NCBI RefSeq assembly: GCF_042653545.1 | Contig: NZ_JBHSIS010000010.1 | Location: 248,001 to 312,000 of the forward strand | Length of the DNA stretch: 64,000 bases | Direction: 5' to 3' | DNA from: Actinophytocola glycyrrhizae | GTDB taxonomy: Bacteria > Actinomycetota > Actinomycetes > Mycobacteriales > Pseudonocardiaceae | Shown here: positions 8,219 to 17,743 of the stretch, one piece after another | Layout: every line of letters starts with the position of its first letter | Numbering within the stretch: position 1 is the first letter of the stretch | Program-made: the position numbers and the translations under genes | The notes under the pieces: generated by a model | The model's input: only the letters and a program-made list of their open reading frames with translations | What the model was told of the DNA's origin: nothing | Database searches by the model: none

Positions 8219-8773
8219 ATGGTCGCCACACCCTCGACGATGGTCCCGCTCGGCACCACCGCCCCCGCGTTCGAACTCGCCGAGCCGGACGGCACGACCT
8301 GGACCTTCGACCGGATCGCCGGGCAGCGCGGCACGCTGGTCGCGTTCGTCTGCAACCACTGCCCGTACGTGCGGCTCATCGCACCCCGCCTTGGGGCGCT
8401 CGCGGCGCGGTGGCGGCAGCAGGGCCTCGGTGTCGTCGGTATCAACCCCAACCCGGACCGCGCGGACGAGGCGCCGGAGCACATGTCGGCGTACGCGAGC
8501 GCCTGGCGGTGGACCTTCCCGTACGTCATCGACACCGAACAGACCGCCGCGCGGGACTACCACGCCGCCTGCACACCCGACTTCTTCCTGTACGACGCCG
8601 CGAGACGGCTCGTCTACCGGGGACGGTTCGACGCCGCGCGGCCCGGCAACGGGGTGCCGGTGACCGGGGACGAGCTGGACGCGGCAGTCGGCTCGGTGCT
8701 CGCCGGCGAGGAGATCGAGATCGGGCAGCTGCCGAGCATCGGCTGCTCCATCAAGTGGAAGGACCGCCCCTGA
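8219..8773 (+). CDS. Thioredoxin-fold (AhpC/TSA-like) protein with CNHC motif
   Basis: The protein has 184 residues. The redox motif is CNHCPYV (Cys45, Cys48) after the first strand, followed by a cis-Pro region TPDFF. It lacks a signal peptide, so it is a cytosolic redoxin of the kind seen beside many actinobacterial metabolic genes; the substrate is unknown. ATG 8219 is preceded by TATCGT at 8207-8212 with a 6-nt gap, so it is probably leaderless. It is convergent with the first trypsin-like protease gene, 37 bp away. Confidence 0.8.
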   Translation: MVATPSTMVPLGTTAPAFELAEPDGTTWTFDRIAGQRGTLVAFVCNHCPYVRLIAPRLGALAARWRQQGLGVVGINPNPDRADEAPEHMSAYASAWRWTFPYVIDTEQTAARDYHAACTPDFFLYDAARRLVYRGRFDAARPGNGVPVTGDELDAAVGSVLAGEEIEIGQLPSIGCSIKWKDRP

Positions 8774-8810
8774 CCAGCAGGAGCGGCCCTCTCCGGCAGT
8801 AAAAGGTGAC

Positions 8811-9611
8811 TCAGCGAAGCTGCCCCGACAGCTCGTCGTGGAACGCGGAGACGCGGCCGTAGACGCCGTAGTAACCCGGCTCGGCGCACCCCTGGCCCCA
8901 CGACACGATGCCGATCAGCTTGCGGGTGCCGTCGGCGGCGACACCGACCAGCGGGCCACCGGAGTCGCCCTGGCAGCTGTCCTTGCCACCCTCGGCCAGG
9001 CCGGCGCACACCATGGAGGCGGCGTCGTACTGGTCGGCGTAGGAGCCGGTGCACGTCGCGTCCGACACGACCGGGACGTCGACCTTGCGCAGCGTGTCCG
9101 AAGTGGACCCGCTCTCGGTCGTGCCCCAGCCGAGCACCGTGCTGTTGGCGCCCTCGGCGTACAGGTCCGCGTCGTCCGGCGACGCCGGCGCGAGCGGTGC
9201 CTCGGTGAGCTCCACGTCGAGCGTGAGCACCGACGCGTCGTTCCGCAACGCGCTGGAGTTCCACTCGGGGTGGATCCAGACGTCCGTGACGCCCGCGGTG
9301 GTGCCGCCACCGGCGGACAGCGCGGTCCGGCCCGCGACCACCTGGATGTCCGATGGCGCGGTGCCCTCGGTGCAGTGGGCGGCGGTCAGAACCTTGTCCG
9401 GCGCGACGATCGTGCCGCCGCAGAACTGGAAGCCGTCCGGCGTGGTCAGCGCCACCGCGAACGGGTTCTCCTCGATGGTGGTCTCCTCGCCACCAATGAT
9501 CATCGGTGTGACGTCGTCGGCGGCCGCGGTGGCCGTGCCCGCGACACCGACGGTTGCGAGAGCCGCTGCGGCAACCCCGATCAGGCGTAGCAGGCGCCTT
9601 GCCTCAGCCAT
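8811..9611 (-). CDS. Secreted trypsin-like serine protease (S1A)
   Basis: The protein has 266 residues. A signal peptide of about 30 residues ends near TATAAA, a short propeptide follows, and the mature end is IIGG (38-41). The triad is His79 (TAAHC), Asp125 (NDASVL) and Ser217 (GDSGGP). Asp211, six residues before Ser217, occupies the S1-pocket position that gives trypsin its Arg/Lys specificity. Paired Cys residues suggest three disulfides. It should be exported and activated by removal of the propeptide. A second, related protease lies at 18722-19531. Confidence 0.93.
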   Translation of the reverse strand: MAEARRLLRLIGVAAAALATVGVAGTATAAADDVTPMIIGGEETTIEENPFAVALTTPDGFQFCGGTIVAPDKVLTAAHCTEGTAPSDIQVVAGRTALSAGGGTTAGVTDVWIHPEWNSSALRNDASVLTLDVELTEAPLAPASPDDADLYAEGANSTVLGWGTTESGSTSDTLRKVDVPVVSDATCTGSYADQYDAASMVCAGLAEGGKDSCQGDSGGPLVGVAADGTRKLIGIVSWGQGCAEPGYYGVYGRVSAFHDELSGQLR

Positions 9612-9815
9612 GCCTCTTCTCCCTTGTTCAGGCTCGTTGTGCCCACGAGCTGACTCATGGCTACAAGGCGATCACCGTCGGCCACAACGGGAGAAGGTCG
9701 TAGGCCGGATGGGTGAACAAGCCCGAAAACTGGGCACTGACCAGTGGATTCGTCGCGCGAGATGGCGACCCGACGATCGGATGGACTTACCGCCGGGCCC
9801 GCTGCCTGCCCGCTG

Positions 9816-11087
9816 TCAGAGATCGGCCTTCTTGAACTCGAACTCCTTCGCGGCGTCGGACGAGAAGTTGTACTTGACCTTCTTCAGGCCGAACGGCTTG
9901 CTCGGGTCGACCCCGAAGATCGTGCTCGACCTTGGTGGGTTCCGGTCCTCGGGAGCGCCGTACCGGTAGTCGCCGGTGAGCCCGTCGAACGTCACGGTGC
10001 CCACTTCCCGCGACGCGCGCAGAATCCCCTCACGGGACAGGTCGCCCAGTTCCACCGCCTTCTCCAGGACGGCGGTCATCGCCCGCGCCTGGTTGTAGCC
10101 GAACGCGAAGTAGTAGTCCGGTTCCTGGTCGGCCGCGTACTCCTCCGCGTCGGCCACCATCTGCGTCATGCCGGACACCGACGAGTCACCCCATTCGGTG
10201 CCTTCGGACACGATCAGCACCGACTGCTGCATGTACGGGGCCACCGCGGACTTCGCGAGCGCGCCGGTGTAGCTCGGCGACTGCCCGAACCACTGCGGCG
10301 CGAACCTGGCCTGCGCAGCGGTGCCCCAGATCTTCGCCGCGTCCGACGGCGTGGCCACGAGGAACACCACCTGGCAGCTCGCACCCGCGAGCGCGCCGAT
10401 CTGGCCCGCGTAGTTCTCGGTGCCCACCTTGAACTTCTGCGTGTTGGTGACCGTGAAACCGTACTTCTCGGCCGCGAAGTCGATGCCCTGCTGGCCCGCC
10501 TCGCCGTACACGTCGTCCTGGATCATCGTGCAGATCCGGTCGCTCGTGGTGCCGCCGCCGTCGTTGAAGTAGTACTCCATCGCGTTGATGGCCTGCACCT
10601 GGTACGGGCCGCCGACCGGAAGCAGGTTCTCCTCCCGCACCCACAGCGCGTCCAGCGACGCGGGCGCCGCGAGGATCTTGTCGGTCCGCAGCTGCGGCAG
10701 CACGGCCAGCGTCGGCGCGGTGCCCAGCACCTGGGTGAACGCGACGACGTCGCCCTTGACCTTGTTGTACTTCTGTACCGCGATGTCCGTCTTGTACTGG
10801 GTGTCCTCCTGGACCAGCTCGACCGGGTACTTGCCCGCGACGCCGCCCTCGGCGTTGAGCGCCTCGAACCACACCTCGTTGCCCGCGGTCAGCGGCTGCC
10901 CGATCACCGCGACCGTGCCCGACAACGGCGTGAGCACGCCGAGTTTGATGGTCTTGCCGTCGAATCCGGCGGTGTTGCCCGGCGCGCCTGCCGAGCCGCC
11001 GCCACCGTCGTCGTCCTCCCCCGCACCACCGCAGGCCGTGAGGACCAGTGTCAGGCCCAGTGCCAGCGCGGCAACCTTGCGTGTCAT
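9816..11087 (-). CDS. ABC transporter substrate-binding lipoprotein, branched-chain amino acid type
   Basis: The protein has 423 residues. The N-terminus is a lipoprotein signal with lipobox LTAC (Cys19), followed by a Gly/Asp-rich linker and then the periplasmic-binding type 1 fold beginning IKLGVLTPLSG. It is the last gene of a six-gene minus-strand operon with two permeases, two ATPases and an acyl-CoA synthetase. The synthetase suggests that the ligand is a carboxylic acid rather than an amino acid (inference). The cell-surface lipid anchor would be attached to Cys19. Confidence 0.9.
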   Translation of the reverse strand: MTRKVAALALGLTLVLTACGGAGEDDDGGGGSAGAPGNTAGFDGKTIKLGVLTPLSGTVAVIGQPLTAGNEVWFEALNAEGGVAGKYPVELVQEDTQYKTDIAVQKYNKVKGDVVAFTQVLGTAPTLAVLPQLRTDKILAAPASLDALWVREENLLPVGGPYQVQAINAMEYYFNDGGGTTSDRICTMIQDDVYGEAGQQGIDFAAEKYGFTVTNTQKFKVGTENYAGQIGALAGASCQVVFLVATPSDAAKIWGTAAQARFAPQWFGQSPSYTGALAKSAVAPYMQQSVLIVSEGTEWGDSSVSGMTQMVADAEEYAADQEPDYYFAFGYNQARAMTAVLEKAVELGDLSREGILRASREVGTVTFDGLTGDYRYGAPEDRNPPRSSTIFGVDPSKPFGLKKVKYNFSSDAAKEFEFKKADL

Positions 11088-11101
11088 GACGCCTCCTTGC
11101 G

Positions 11102-12199
11102 TCAGTAGGAAAAGGGCCAGGCCTTGAAGTACGCCTTGACCCGGAACCAGATGCCCGCCAGGCCTCTGGGTTCGAAGACGAGGAACAACACGATCAACAG
11201 GCCGAAGATGGCCTGGTTGAGCGCGAACACGGAGATGAACCCGTCACCGCCCGCCTCGGTGGCGACACCGGGGATGGCCGACGAGTACTGGTCGATGAGC
11301 GCGGGCAGCGCCCCGACGAAGACCGCGCCGAGGATCGACCCGAAGATCGTGCCGAGACCGCCGACGATGATGATCGCGATGTACTGGATGGACAGCAGCA
11401 ACGTCCAGTCGTCGGGACTGACGTGCTGCTGGTAGGACCCGAAGAGCGCACCCGCCATCGCGGCGATCGCGCTCGACACCACGAACGCGCCGATCTTGTA
11501 GCGGCCCGCGCGCACGCCGATGACCTCGGCGGCCTGGTCGTGGTCGCGGACCGCGCGCAGTGCCCGGCCCGGCCGGGTGCGCACGAGGTTCTTCGCCAGC
11601 AACGCGATGATCGCGACCAGTGCCCACACGAGCCAGAAGTAGCCCTGGTTGCGGGAGTAGTTCTCGCCTGCCAGCTCGAGCGCGCCGAGGTCGACGGGCC
11701 CGATCGTGGGCTGCGCACCGACGGACGTGCCGTTGTTGCCGCCGGTGACGTCCCGCAGGTTCCGCCACAGGTGCTCGCCGATGAAGATCAGCCCGAGGGT
11801 GACGATCGCGAGGTAGTGGCCGCGCAGCCGCAGCGTGAACGGGCCGATGAGCCCGCCGAGCACGGCGCCGACCGCCGCGGAGACCAGCAGCCACACGGGC
11901 AGCGGCAGCCCGAGGTCGCCACCGACGACGGCGGCCGCGTAAGCGCCCGCACCGATGAAGAACGCGTGGCCGAGCGAGATCTGACCGCAGTAGCCGGTGA
12001 GGAGGTTGAGGCCGATCGCACCGATCGCGGTGACGCCGGAGTAGATGAGCACCGACAGCCAGAAGTCGTCCCGCACCACGGTCGGCAGCACCAGCAGCGT
12101 CACGAGCATGAGCGCGAGACCGGCTTTGGACAGCGGTGAACCGAACAGGCGCAGGTCCTGCTCGTAGCTGCGGACGAGGTTGCGGTGCGGCCTGCTCAT
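11102..12199 (-). CDS. ABC transporter permease, LivM type
   Basis: This 365-residue membrane protein has about eight to ten hydrophobic segments. GLNLLTGYCGQISLGHAFF is the LivM signature and GNNGTSVG follows a conserved Gly-rich loop. ATG 12199 overlaps the LivH-type stop by 4 bp (ATGA), which fits coupled translation; the open frame runs much further upstream but those residues are non-membrane shadow sequence. It forms the channel with the permease at 12196-13092. Confidence 0.92.
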   Translation of the reverse strand: MSRPHRNLVRSYEQDLRLFGSPLSKAGLALMLVTLLVLPTVVRDDFWLSVLIYSGVTAIGAIGLNLLTGYCGQISLGHAFFIGAGAYAAAVVGGDLGLPLPVWLLVSAAVGAVLGGLIGPFTLRLRGHYLAIVTLGLIFIGEHLWRNLRDVTGGNNGTSVGAQPTIGPVDLGALELAGENYSRNQGYFWLVWALVAIIALLAKNLVRTRPGRALRAVRDHDQAAEVIGVRAGRYKIGAFVVSSAIAAMAGALFGSYQQHVSPDDWTLLLSIQYIAIIIVGGLGTIFGSILGAVFVGALPALIDQYSSAIPGVATEAGGDGFISVFALNQAIFGLLIVLFLVFEPRGLAGIWFRVKAYFKAWPFSY

Positions 12200-13092
12200 A
12201 TGCGCCTCACGTCCTTGGTGCCGAGCAGCCCGTAGGGCCGGATCAGCAGGATCACGATCATGAGCAGGTACGGGACGATCAGCGACACGTTCGCGCCCGC
12301 CCACGAGAACAGCTGGTCCTGGTAGCCGCGGGTGAGCGCCTCGGCGAGGCCGATGATCACGCCGCCGAGCACGGCACCCGCCGGTGAGTCGAGACCGCCG
12401 AGGATCATCGCCGGGAACGCGGCGAGCGCGATGAAGCTGATCGACGGCGACAGCCCGCCCGGCCCGGCGGCGAGGGTGATGCCCGCGAGCGCCGCCAACG
12501 CGGCCGCGATGGCCCAGGAGGTCGCGTACACGCGGCGCGCGCTGATCCCCTGCGCGAGCGCGGCTTCCGGGTCGAACGCGGTGGCGCGCATGGCCAGCCC
12601 CATCCGCGTGTACCGGAAGAACAGGAAGAACGCGACGACGACAGCGGCGGTGATGCCGATGGTCCACAGGTCGCGCACGCCGAACACGAGCCCGCCCGCC
12701 TCGACGGTCCGGATGTTCCACGGGTTCGTCAGCGGCAGGTTGTCGAAGCCCCAGATGGCGGTGATGAGCGGCTCGATGACGAACAACAGGCCGATGGTGA
12801 TCATGATGACGGCGAACGGCGGCTGGCCGACCATGCGCCGCAGCACCAGGCGTTCGACGCTCGCGCCGACGAGCGCGGCCGCCGCGCACGCGAGGAGGAT
12901 CGCGAACCCGAACGCGATGGCGAGGTTGTCGGCGAACGTGTAGCCGAGGTAAGCGCCGAGCGCCAGCAGGCCGCCCTGTGCGAAGTTGATGACGCCGGTC
13001 GACTTGTAGATCACGACGAACCCGAGCGCGACGAGCGCGTAGGTGGACCCGAGCGCGAGACCGGCGAACACGTTGGTGAGAAAGGTGGTCAC
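12196..13092 (-). CDS. ABC transporter permease, LivH type
   Basis: A 298-residue polytopic membrane protein with the LivH signature GVINFAQGGLLALGAY near residue 34 and hydrophobic helices throughout. The GTG start at 13092 overlaps the acyl-CoA synthetase stop by 4 bp (GTGA). It is part of the six-gene uptake operon. Confidence 0.92.
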   Translation of the reverse strand: MTTFLTNVFAGLALGSTYALVALGFVVIYKSTGVINFAQGGLLALGAYLGYTFADNLAIAFGFAILLACAAAALVGASVERLVLRRMVGQPPFAVIMITIGLLFVIEPLITAIWGFDNLPLTNPWNIRTVEAGGLVFGVRDLWTIGITAAVVVAFFLFFRYTRMGLAMRATAFDPEAALAQGISARRVYATSWAIAAALAALAGITLAAGPGGLSPSISFIALAAFPAMILGGLDSPAGAVLGGVIIGLAEALTRGYQDQLFSWAGANVSLIVPYLLMIVILLIRPYGLLGTKDVRRI

Positions 13093-14870
13093 GGGTACAT
13101 CGCCTCGATCTCGGGTTCGAAGCGGTGTTCCAGCGCTCTGCGCTTCACCTTCTGCGTCGCGGTCAGCTCGCCGTCCTCGTGATCCAGCTCCTTGGCGATC
13201 AACGTGAAACGCTTGATGCGTTCGACCTGCGCCAGGTCCTCGTTGGCCGCCGTGACCACCGCGTCGATCAAGCCGCGCACCTCGTGCTTGGTGGTCAGGT
13301 CGGCGTAGGTGGTGTACGGGATGCCCTTGCGGGACGCCCAGTTGCCGACAGTGTCCAGCTCGATGCCGATCAGCGCGGTCAGGTACCTGCGGCGGTCGCC
13401 GATCACGACCGCTTCCCGGACGTACGGCGAGACCTTCAGGCGGTTCTCGATCTCGGACGGGGAGACGTTCTTGCCGCCCGCCGTGATGATGATGTCCTTC
13501 TTGCGGTCGGTGATGCGCAGGAAACCGTCCTCGGTCAGCTCGCCGACGTCACCCGTGTGCAGCCAGCCGTCGTCGTCGACCGCCGCCCTGGTCGCCCCCG
13601 GGTCGTTCAGGTAGCCCTGGAACACCCCCGCCGAACGGGTCAGGATCTCGCCGTCCGCCGCCAGCCGCACCTCCACGCCGGGCAACGCCGTGCCGACCGC
13701 GCCGAGGCGGATGTCGTCTGCCGGGGTCAGCGTGCAGATCGCCGTGTTCTCGGTCTGCCCGTAGCCCTCGCGCACGGGAATGCCGATGGCCCACAGGTAT
13801 TCCAGCACCTGCGGCGCGATCGGCGCGGCCCCGCTCAGCGGGACCCGCACCCTGGACATGCCGAGTTTCTCCCGCAGGGCACGGAAGACCAGCAACTCGC
13901 ACAGCGCGAGCACCAGCCGGTCGGGCACCGGCAGCCGCCCCGCCATCCGCCGTGGCGCCACCCGGCGGCCCTGGCGCAGACACGCCCGGTACAGCAGGCG
14001 TTTGAGCCGCGACGCGTCCGCCATCCGGATCTCGACCGTCGCCAGCATCTTCTCCCAGACCCTTGGCACGCCGAGGAAAACGGTGGGCTGCACGTCACGC
14101 AGGTCGTTCGCGAACGACGGGCCGCCCTCGCCGAAGTTGACCACCGCGGGCACCCACACGCCGTCGATCACCGAGATCAGCCGCTCCGCGACGTGACACA
14201 GCGGCAGGTAGCTCAGCACCTCGTCGCCCTGCCGCGTGCCGAGCGCGACGGCCGTCTCCCCCGCCGCCACCAGGTTCGCGTGCGAGATCATCGCGCCCTT
14301 CGGCGGGCCGGTCGTGCCGGACGTGTACACGAGGATCGCCGTGGCCGCCGGATCCAGCGCGGTGACCGACTTCTCGTACGCGGCAAGGGAGTCCGGTGTG
14401 TCCTTCTCGAGGTCGGCGAACGTGCCGACCTCCGCGCGCACGCCACGCGGGTCCATCACCACCACGTGCCGCAGCAACGGGAGCCGCGAGCGCACCTCCA
14501 GTGCCTTGTCGAGCTGTTCCTCGTCCTCGGCGATCAGCACCGACGTCGCCGAGTGCGCCAGCACGTACTCCACCTCGGCCGGGGGTGAGGTCGGGTAGAC
14601 ACCCACCGAGCACGCGCCAAGGCCCTGCACGGCGAGGTCGGCGATCACCCACTCCGGCCGGTTCTCCGCGTGGATCGCGACCCGGTCTCCCGGGCCGACA
14701 CCGAGGTCACGCAGGCCCGCCGCCACGTTCGCGACCCGGCGCGCGTACTCCGCCCACGTCCACTGGCGCCAGATGCCGCGGTGCTTCTCGCGGATCGCGG
14801 GTTGCTCCGCCCGCTCCCGCGCGTGCTCCAGCAGCCGTGCGCACAGTGTCGGCGTCCGGGTGGCCGTCAC
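13089..14870 (-). CDS. Long-chain acyl-CoA synthetase / AMP-dependent ligase (FadD15-like)
   Basis: This 593-residue ANL-family enzyme activates a carboxylate as acyl-AMP and then acyl-CoA. TSGTTGPPKG (183-192) is the P-loop, EGYGQTE binds the adenylate, and DRKKDIIITAGGKN is the hinge followed by the mobile C-domain. The C-terminal KVKRR region replaces the usual catalytic lysine neighbourhood. GTG 14870 overlaps the LivG-type stop by 4 bp. Being inside the transporter operon, it most likely traps the imported acid as a CoA ester (inference). Fatty acids, aromatic acids and sterol side chains are all possible substrates. Confidence 0.9.
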   Translation of the reverse strand: MTATRTPTLCARLLEHARERAEQPAIREKHRGIWRQWTWAEYARRVANVAAGLRDLGVGPGDRVAIHAENRPEWVIADLAVQGLGACSVGVYPTSPPAEVEYVLAHSATSVLIAEDEEQLDKALEVRSRLPLLRHVVVMDPRGVRAEVGTFADLEKDTPDSLAAYEKSVTALDPAATAILVYTSGTTGPPKGAMISHANLVAAGETAVALGTRQGDEVLSYLPLCHVAERLISVIDGVWVPAVVNFGEGGPSFANDLRDVQPTVFLGVPRVWEKMLATVEIRMADASRLKRLLYRACLRQGRRVAPRRMAGRLPVPDRLVLALCELLVFRALREKLGMSRVRVPLSGAAPIAPQVLEYLWAIGIPVREGYGQTENTAICTLTPADDIRLGAVGTALPGVEVRLAADGEILTRSAGVFQGYLNDPGATRAAVDDDGWLHTGDVGELTEDGFLRITDRKKDIIITAGGKNVSPSEIENRLKVSPYVREAVVIGDRRRYLTALIGIELDTVGNWASRKGIPYTTYADLTTKHEVRGLIDAVVTAANEDLAQVERIKRFTLIAKELDHEDGELTATQKVKRRALEHRFEPEIEAMYP

Positions 14871-15643
14871 GCCGCACCACCGAGGTAGGCCTCGACCACC
14901 TTCGGGTCGCGCTGGATCTCCTCCGGTGAGCCCGTCGCGATCGGGGTGCCGAAATCCAGTGCCAGCACGCGGTCCGCGAGGTCCATCACGAGCCGGGTGT
15001 CGTGCTCGACGAGGATCATCGCGAGGTCCAGCTCGCGGCGGACCTCGATCAGGTAGCGGGCCATGTCCTCGGTCTCCTCGACGTTCATGCCGGCCACCGG
15101 CTCGTCGAGCAGCAGCAGCGTCGGCGACATCGCCAGCGCCCGGCCCAGCTCGGCGCGTTTCGCCACGCCGTAGGGCAACAGGCCGGCCGGGGTGCGGCGG
15201 TAGGGCTCCAGCTCCAGCAGCTCGACGATCTCCTCGCACGCGGCCCGGTGGTCGACCTCCTCGCGCTTGGCCCGGCCCCACCACGCCATGCCGGCGAGCA
15301 TCCCGGTGCGCATCAGGTGGTGGCGGCCGAGCATCAGGTTCTCGATCAGCGTGAGCTGCTCGAACAGCCCGAGGTTCTGGAACGTCCGCGCGACGCCCAT
15401 CCCGGCGATGGCCGCCGGCGCGCGGCCGTTGACCCGCCTGCCGTCGAGGGTGATCGTGCCGCGCTGCGGGCGGTAGACACCGTTGAGGCAGTTGAAGATC
15501 GACGTCTTGCCCGCGCCGTTCGGGCCGATGACGGCGAACAGCTCGCCGCGGCCGACGGTGAAACCCACCCCGTTCAGGGCCGTGACGCCACCGAAGCGCA
15601 ACGTCAGGTCCCGCACCTCGAGCAGGGGCGTCACGCGCTCCAT
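14867..15643 (-). CDS. ABC transporter ATP-binding protein, LivG type
   Basis: The protein has 258 residues, with Walker A GPNGAGKT, the LivG-style signature LLPYGVAKR in place of LSGGQ, Walker B LLLLDEP and the switch His in LVEHD. It pairs with the LivF-type ATPase, whose frame it overlaps by 13 bp. It is the second gene of the operon. Confidence 0.93.
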   Translation of the reverse strand: MERVTPLLEVRDLTLRFGGVTALNGVGFTVGRGELFAVIGPNGAGKTSIFNCLNGVYRPQRGTITLDGRRVNGRAPAAIAGMGVARTFQNLGLFEQLTLIENLMLGRHHLMRTGMLAGMAWWGRAKREEVDHRAACEEIVELLELEPYRRTPAGLLPYGVAKRAELGRALAMSPTLLLLDEPVAGMNVEETEDMARYLIEVRRELDLAMILVEHDTRLVMDLADRVLALDFGTPIATGSPEEIQRDPKVVEAYLGGAA

Positions 15644-16446
15644 CGCTTCTTCCTCCGGTAGCTCTTGACCTCGGCGAACGAGCGCCTGCCGGTTCTGTCC
15701 GCGCCGTCGGCCGCCGACCCGAGGTAGAACTCGCGGATGTCCTCGTCGTCGAGCAGTTCGGCGGCCGGGCCGTCCCGCACGACCTTCCCGACTTCGAGGA
15801 CGTAGCCATAGCTCGCGATGGACAGCGCCATCACCGCGTTCTGCTCGACCAGCAGCACGCTCGTGCCCTGGCCGTTGATCTGCACGACGATGTCGCGGAC
15901 CTGCTCGACGAGCTTTGGCGCGAGCCCCAGCGACGGCTCGTCGAGCAGCAGCAGCTTCGGGCGGGCCATGAGCGCGCGGCCGATCGCGAGCATCTGCTGC
16001 TCGCCGCCGGACAGGTAGCCCGCCGTGCCCCGGCGGCGTTGCGCGAGCACCGGGAACAGGTCGAACACCCGCGTCACGTCCTCGCGGTACTCGGCCTTCC
16101 GCCTGGAATGCCCACCCGCGCGCAGGTTGTCCTCGACCGACATCTCGGCGAAGATCCGCCGCCCCTCCATGACCTGCGCGACGCCCCTGCGCACCACGTC
16201 GGCTGGGTCCGCGCCGGTCAGGTCCGCGCCCGCGACGGACACCGTGCCCTTGGTGATCTTGCCTCGGTGCGCGACGAGCAGGCCGGTGACCGCGCGCAGC
16301 AGGGTGGTCTTGCCCGCGCCGTTCGCGCCGAGGAGCGCCACGACCGCGCCGTCCGGCACGTCGAGGGACAGGCCGCGGAGGACGAGGACCACATCGTCGT
16401 ACACGACCTCGAGGTTGTTCACCGACAAGACCGGCACCGTTGTCAT
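15631..16446 (-). CDS. ABC transporter ATP-binding protein, LivF type
   Basis: The protein has 271 residues, with Walker A GANGAGKTT, signature LSGGEQQ, Walker B LLLLDEPS and LVEQN switch. A basic tail of about 25 residues (ending RRKKRWSA) follows the usual LivF end. ATG 16446 has GGAG 8 nt upstream and is the first gene of the operon. It is divergent from the bioF-like gene across 157 bp. Confidence 0.93.
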   Translation of the reverse strand: MTTVPVLSVNNLEVVYDDVVLVLRGLSLDVPDGAVVALLGANGAGKTTLLRAVTGLLVAHRGKITKGTVSVAGADLTGADPADVVRRGVAQVMEGRRIFAEMSVEDNLRAGGHSRRKAEYREDVTRVFDLFPVLAQRRRGTAGYLSGGEQQMLAIGRALMARPKLLLLDEPSLGLAPKLVEQVRDIVVQINGQGTSVLLVEQNAVMALSIASYGYVLEVGKVVRDGPAAELLDDEDIREFYLGSAADGADRTGRRSFAEVKSYRRKKRWSA

Positions 16447-16603
16447 CGCCACTCCGTGGTTGTGACGTCGATCACGCCAGAACCGGACGGTAACCGCCCA
16501 GATCGGTGCGGGCAAGGATCATGCCGAACCGTTACCAGCCGGGCCTGCCCGCGTTGCCGGGCCACGGGCCGACCACGATCAACGGGGTGTCAGACTCGAC
16601 GCC

Positions 16604-17743
16604 GTGACCTCGGTTTTCGACTGGCTCGACACCCGCGCGGACGAGCGCCGCCGCGCCGGGCTCGCGCGGCAGGTGCGTCCCCGCCGGGCCGACTCCGACC
16701 TGCTGGACCTCGCGGGCAACGACTACCTCGGCCTGTCCCGCGACAAGCGGGTGACCGGCGCCTCGGCGGCCGCCACCCTGCGCTGGGGTGCGGGCTCGAC
16801 CGGGTCGCGGCTGGTCACGGGCACCATCGAGATGCACACCGAGCTGGAGCACGAGCTGGCGAAGTTCTGCGGCGCGCAGGCGGCGCTGGTGTTCTCGTCC
16901 GGTTTCACCGCCAACCTCGGCGCGGTGACCTCGCTGTCCGGCAAGGGCTCGGCCATCGTCACCGACGCCTACCTGCACGCCTCGCTGATCGACGGCTGCC
17001 GCCTGTCCGGGGCGGACGTGGCGGTCATGAAACACGGCGACGTGGCGGCCGTCACCCACGCGCTGAAGACCCGCAGGACCGAACGGGCACTGATGGTGAC
17101 CGACTCGGTGTTCTCCGTCGACGGTGACCTCGCACCACTGCGTGAACTGCACGACGCGTGCCGAGCACACGGTGCCGCGCTGGTGGTCGACGACGCGCAC
17201 GGCCTCGGGGTGCTCGGCGATGGCGGCCGGGGCGCGGTCGCGGAGGCGGGCCTGGTCGGCGAACCGGACGTGGTGACGACCATGACGCTGTCGAAGGCAC
17301 TCGGTGCGCAGGGCGGCGCGGTGCTCGGGCCCCGGCGGGTGATCAAGCACCTGGTCGACTCGGCCCGCAGCTTCATCTTCGACACCGGCCTTGCCCCGGC
17401 GAGCACGGCGGCCGCGCTGGCGGCGCTGAACATCCTCAAGGAGGAGCCGACGCTGCCCGAGCGGGTGCGCGAGGTGGCGCTGACCTTCTCGGCCCGGCTG
17501 CGGGAGGCGGGGCTGCGCGTGACCGACCCGGCGGCGGCGGTCGTTTCGGTGCTCGCACCCACTCCCGAACAGGCCGTCCAGTGGGCGGACGACTGCCGCG
17601 CGGCCGGCGTGTGGGTGGGCTGCTTCCGCCCGCCGTCGGTCCCGGACGGCGTCTCCCGGCTACGCCTGACCGCCCGCGCGGACCTGTCGGAAGCCGACAT
17701 CGACCGCGCGGTCGAGATCATCGTCAGGCACGCGCCCCGCTGA
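16604..17743 (+). CDS. bioF: 8-amino-7-oxononanoate synthase-like alpha-oxoamine synthase
   Basis: The protein has 379 residues. This PLP enzyme of fold type I condenses an acyl-CoA or acyl-ACP with an amino acid; BioF uses pimeloyl thioester and alanine in biotin synthesis. GNDYLGL opens the domain, DDAHGLGVLG holds the PLP-contacting Asp/His, and Lys231 in TLSKALG forms the Schiff base. GTG 16604 is preceded by CAGACT and a 7-nt gap, suggesting leaderless expression. No bioA, bioB or bioD lies nearby, so a different alpha-oxoamine synthase cannot be ruled out. Its last 20 bp overlap the convergent GNAT gene. Confidence 0.75.
   Translation: MTSVFDWLDTRADERRRAGLARQVRPRRADSDLLDLAGNDYLGLSRDKRVTGASAAATLRWGAGSTGSRLVTGTIEMHTELEHELAKFCGAQAALVFSSGFTANLGAVTSLSGKGSAIVTDAYLHASLIDGCRLSGADVAVMKHGDVAAVTHALKTRRTERALMVTDSVFSVDGDLAPLRELHDACRAHGAALVVDDAHGLGVLGDGGRGAVAEAGLVGEPDVVTTMTLSKALGAQGGAVLGPRRVIKHLVDSARSFIFDTGLAPASTAAALAALNILKEEPTLPERVREVALTFSARLREAGLRVTDPAAAVVSVLAPTPEQAVQWADDCRAAGVWVGCFRPPSVPDGVSRLRLTARADLSEADIDRAVEIIVRHAPR

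Noticed and set aside
11102..12889. Extended LivM-type frame with 230 extra N-terminal residues
   Set aside because: The extra residues are the shadow of the LivH-type gene and lack membrane segments; ATG 12199 gives a normal permease.
13089..15809. Single long frame seeming to fuse extra residues to the acyl-CoA synthetase
   Set aside because: The first 300 or so residues are an out-of-frame reading of the LivG-type gene; the real GTG at 14870 overlaps the LivG-type stop.
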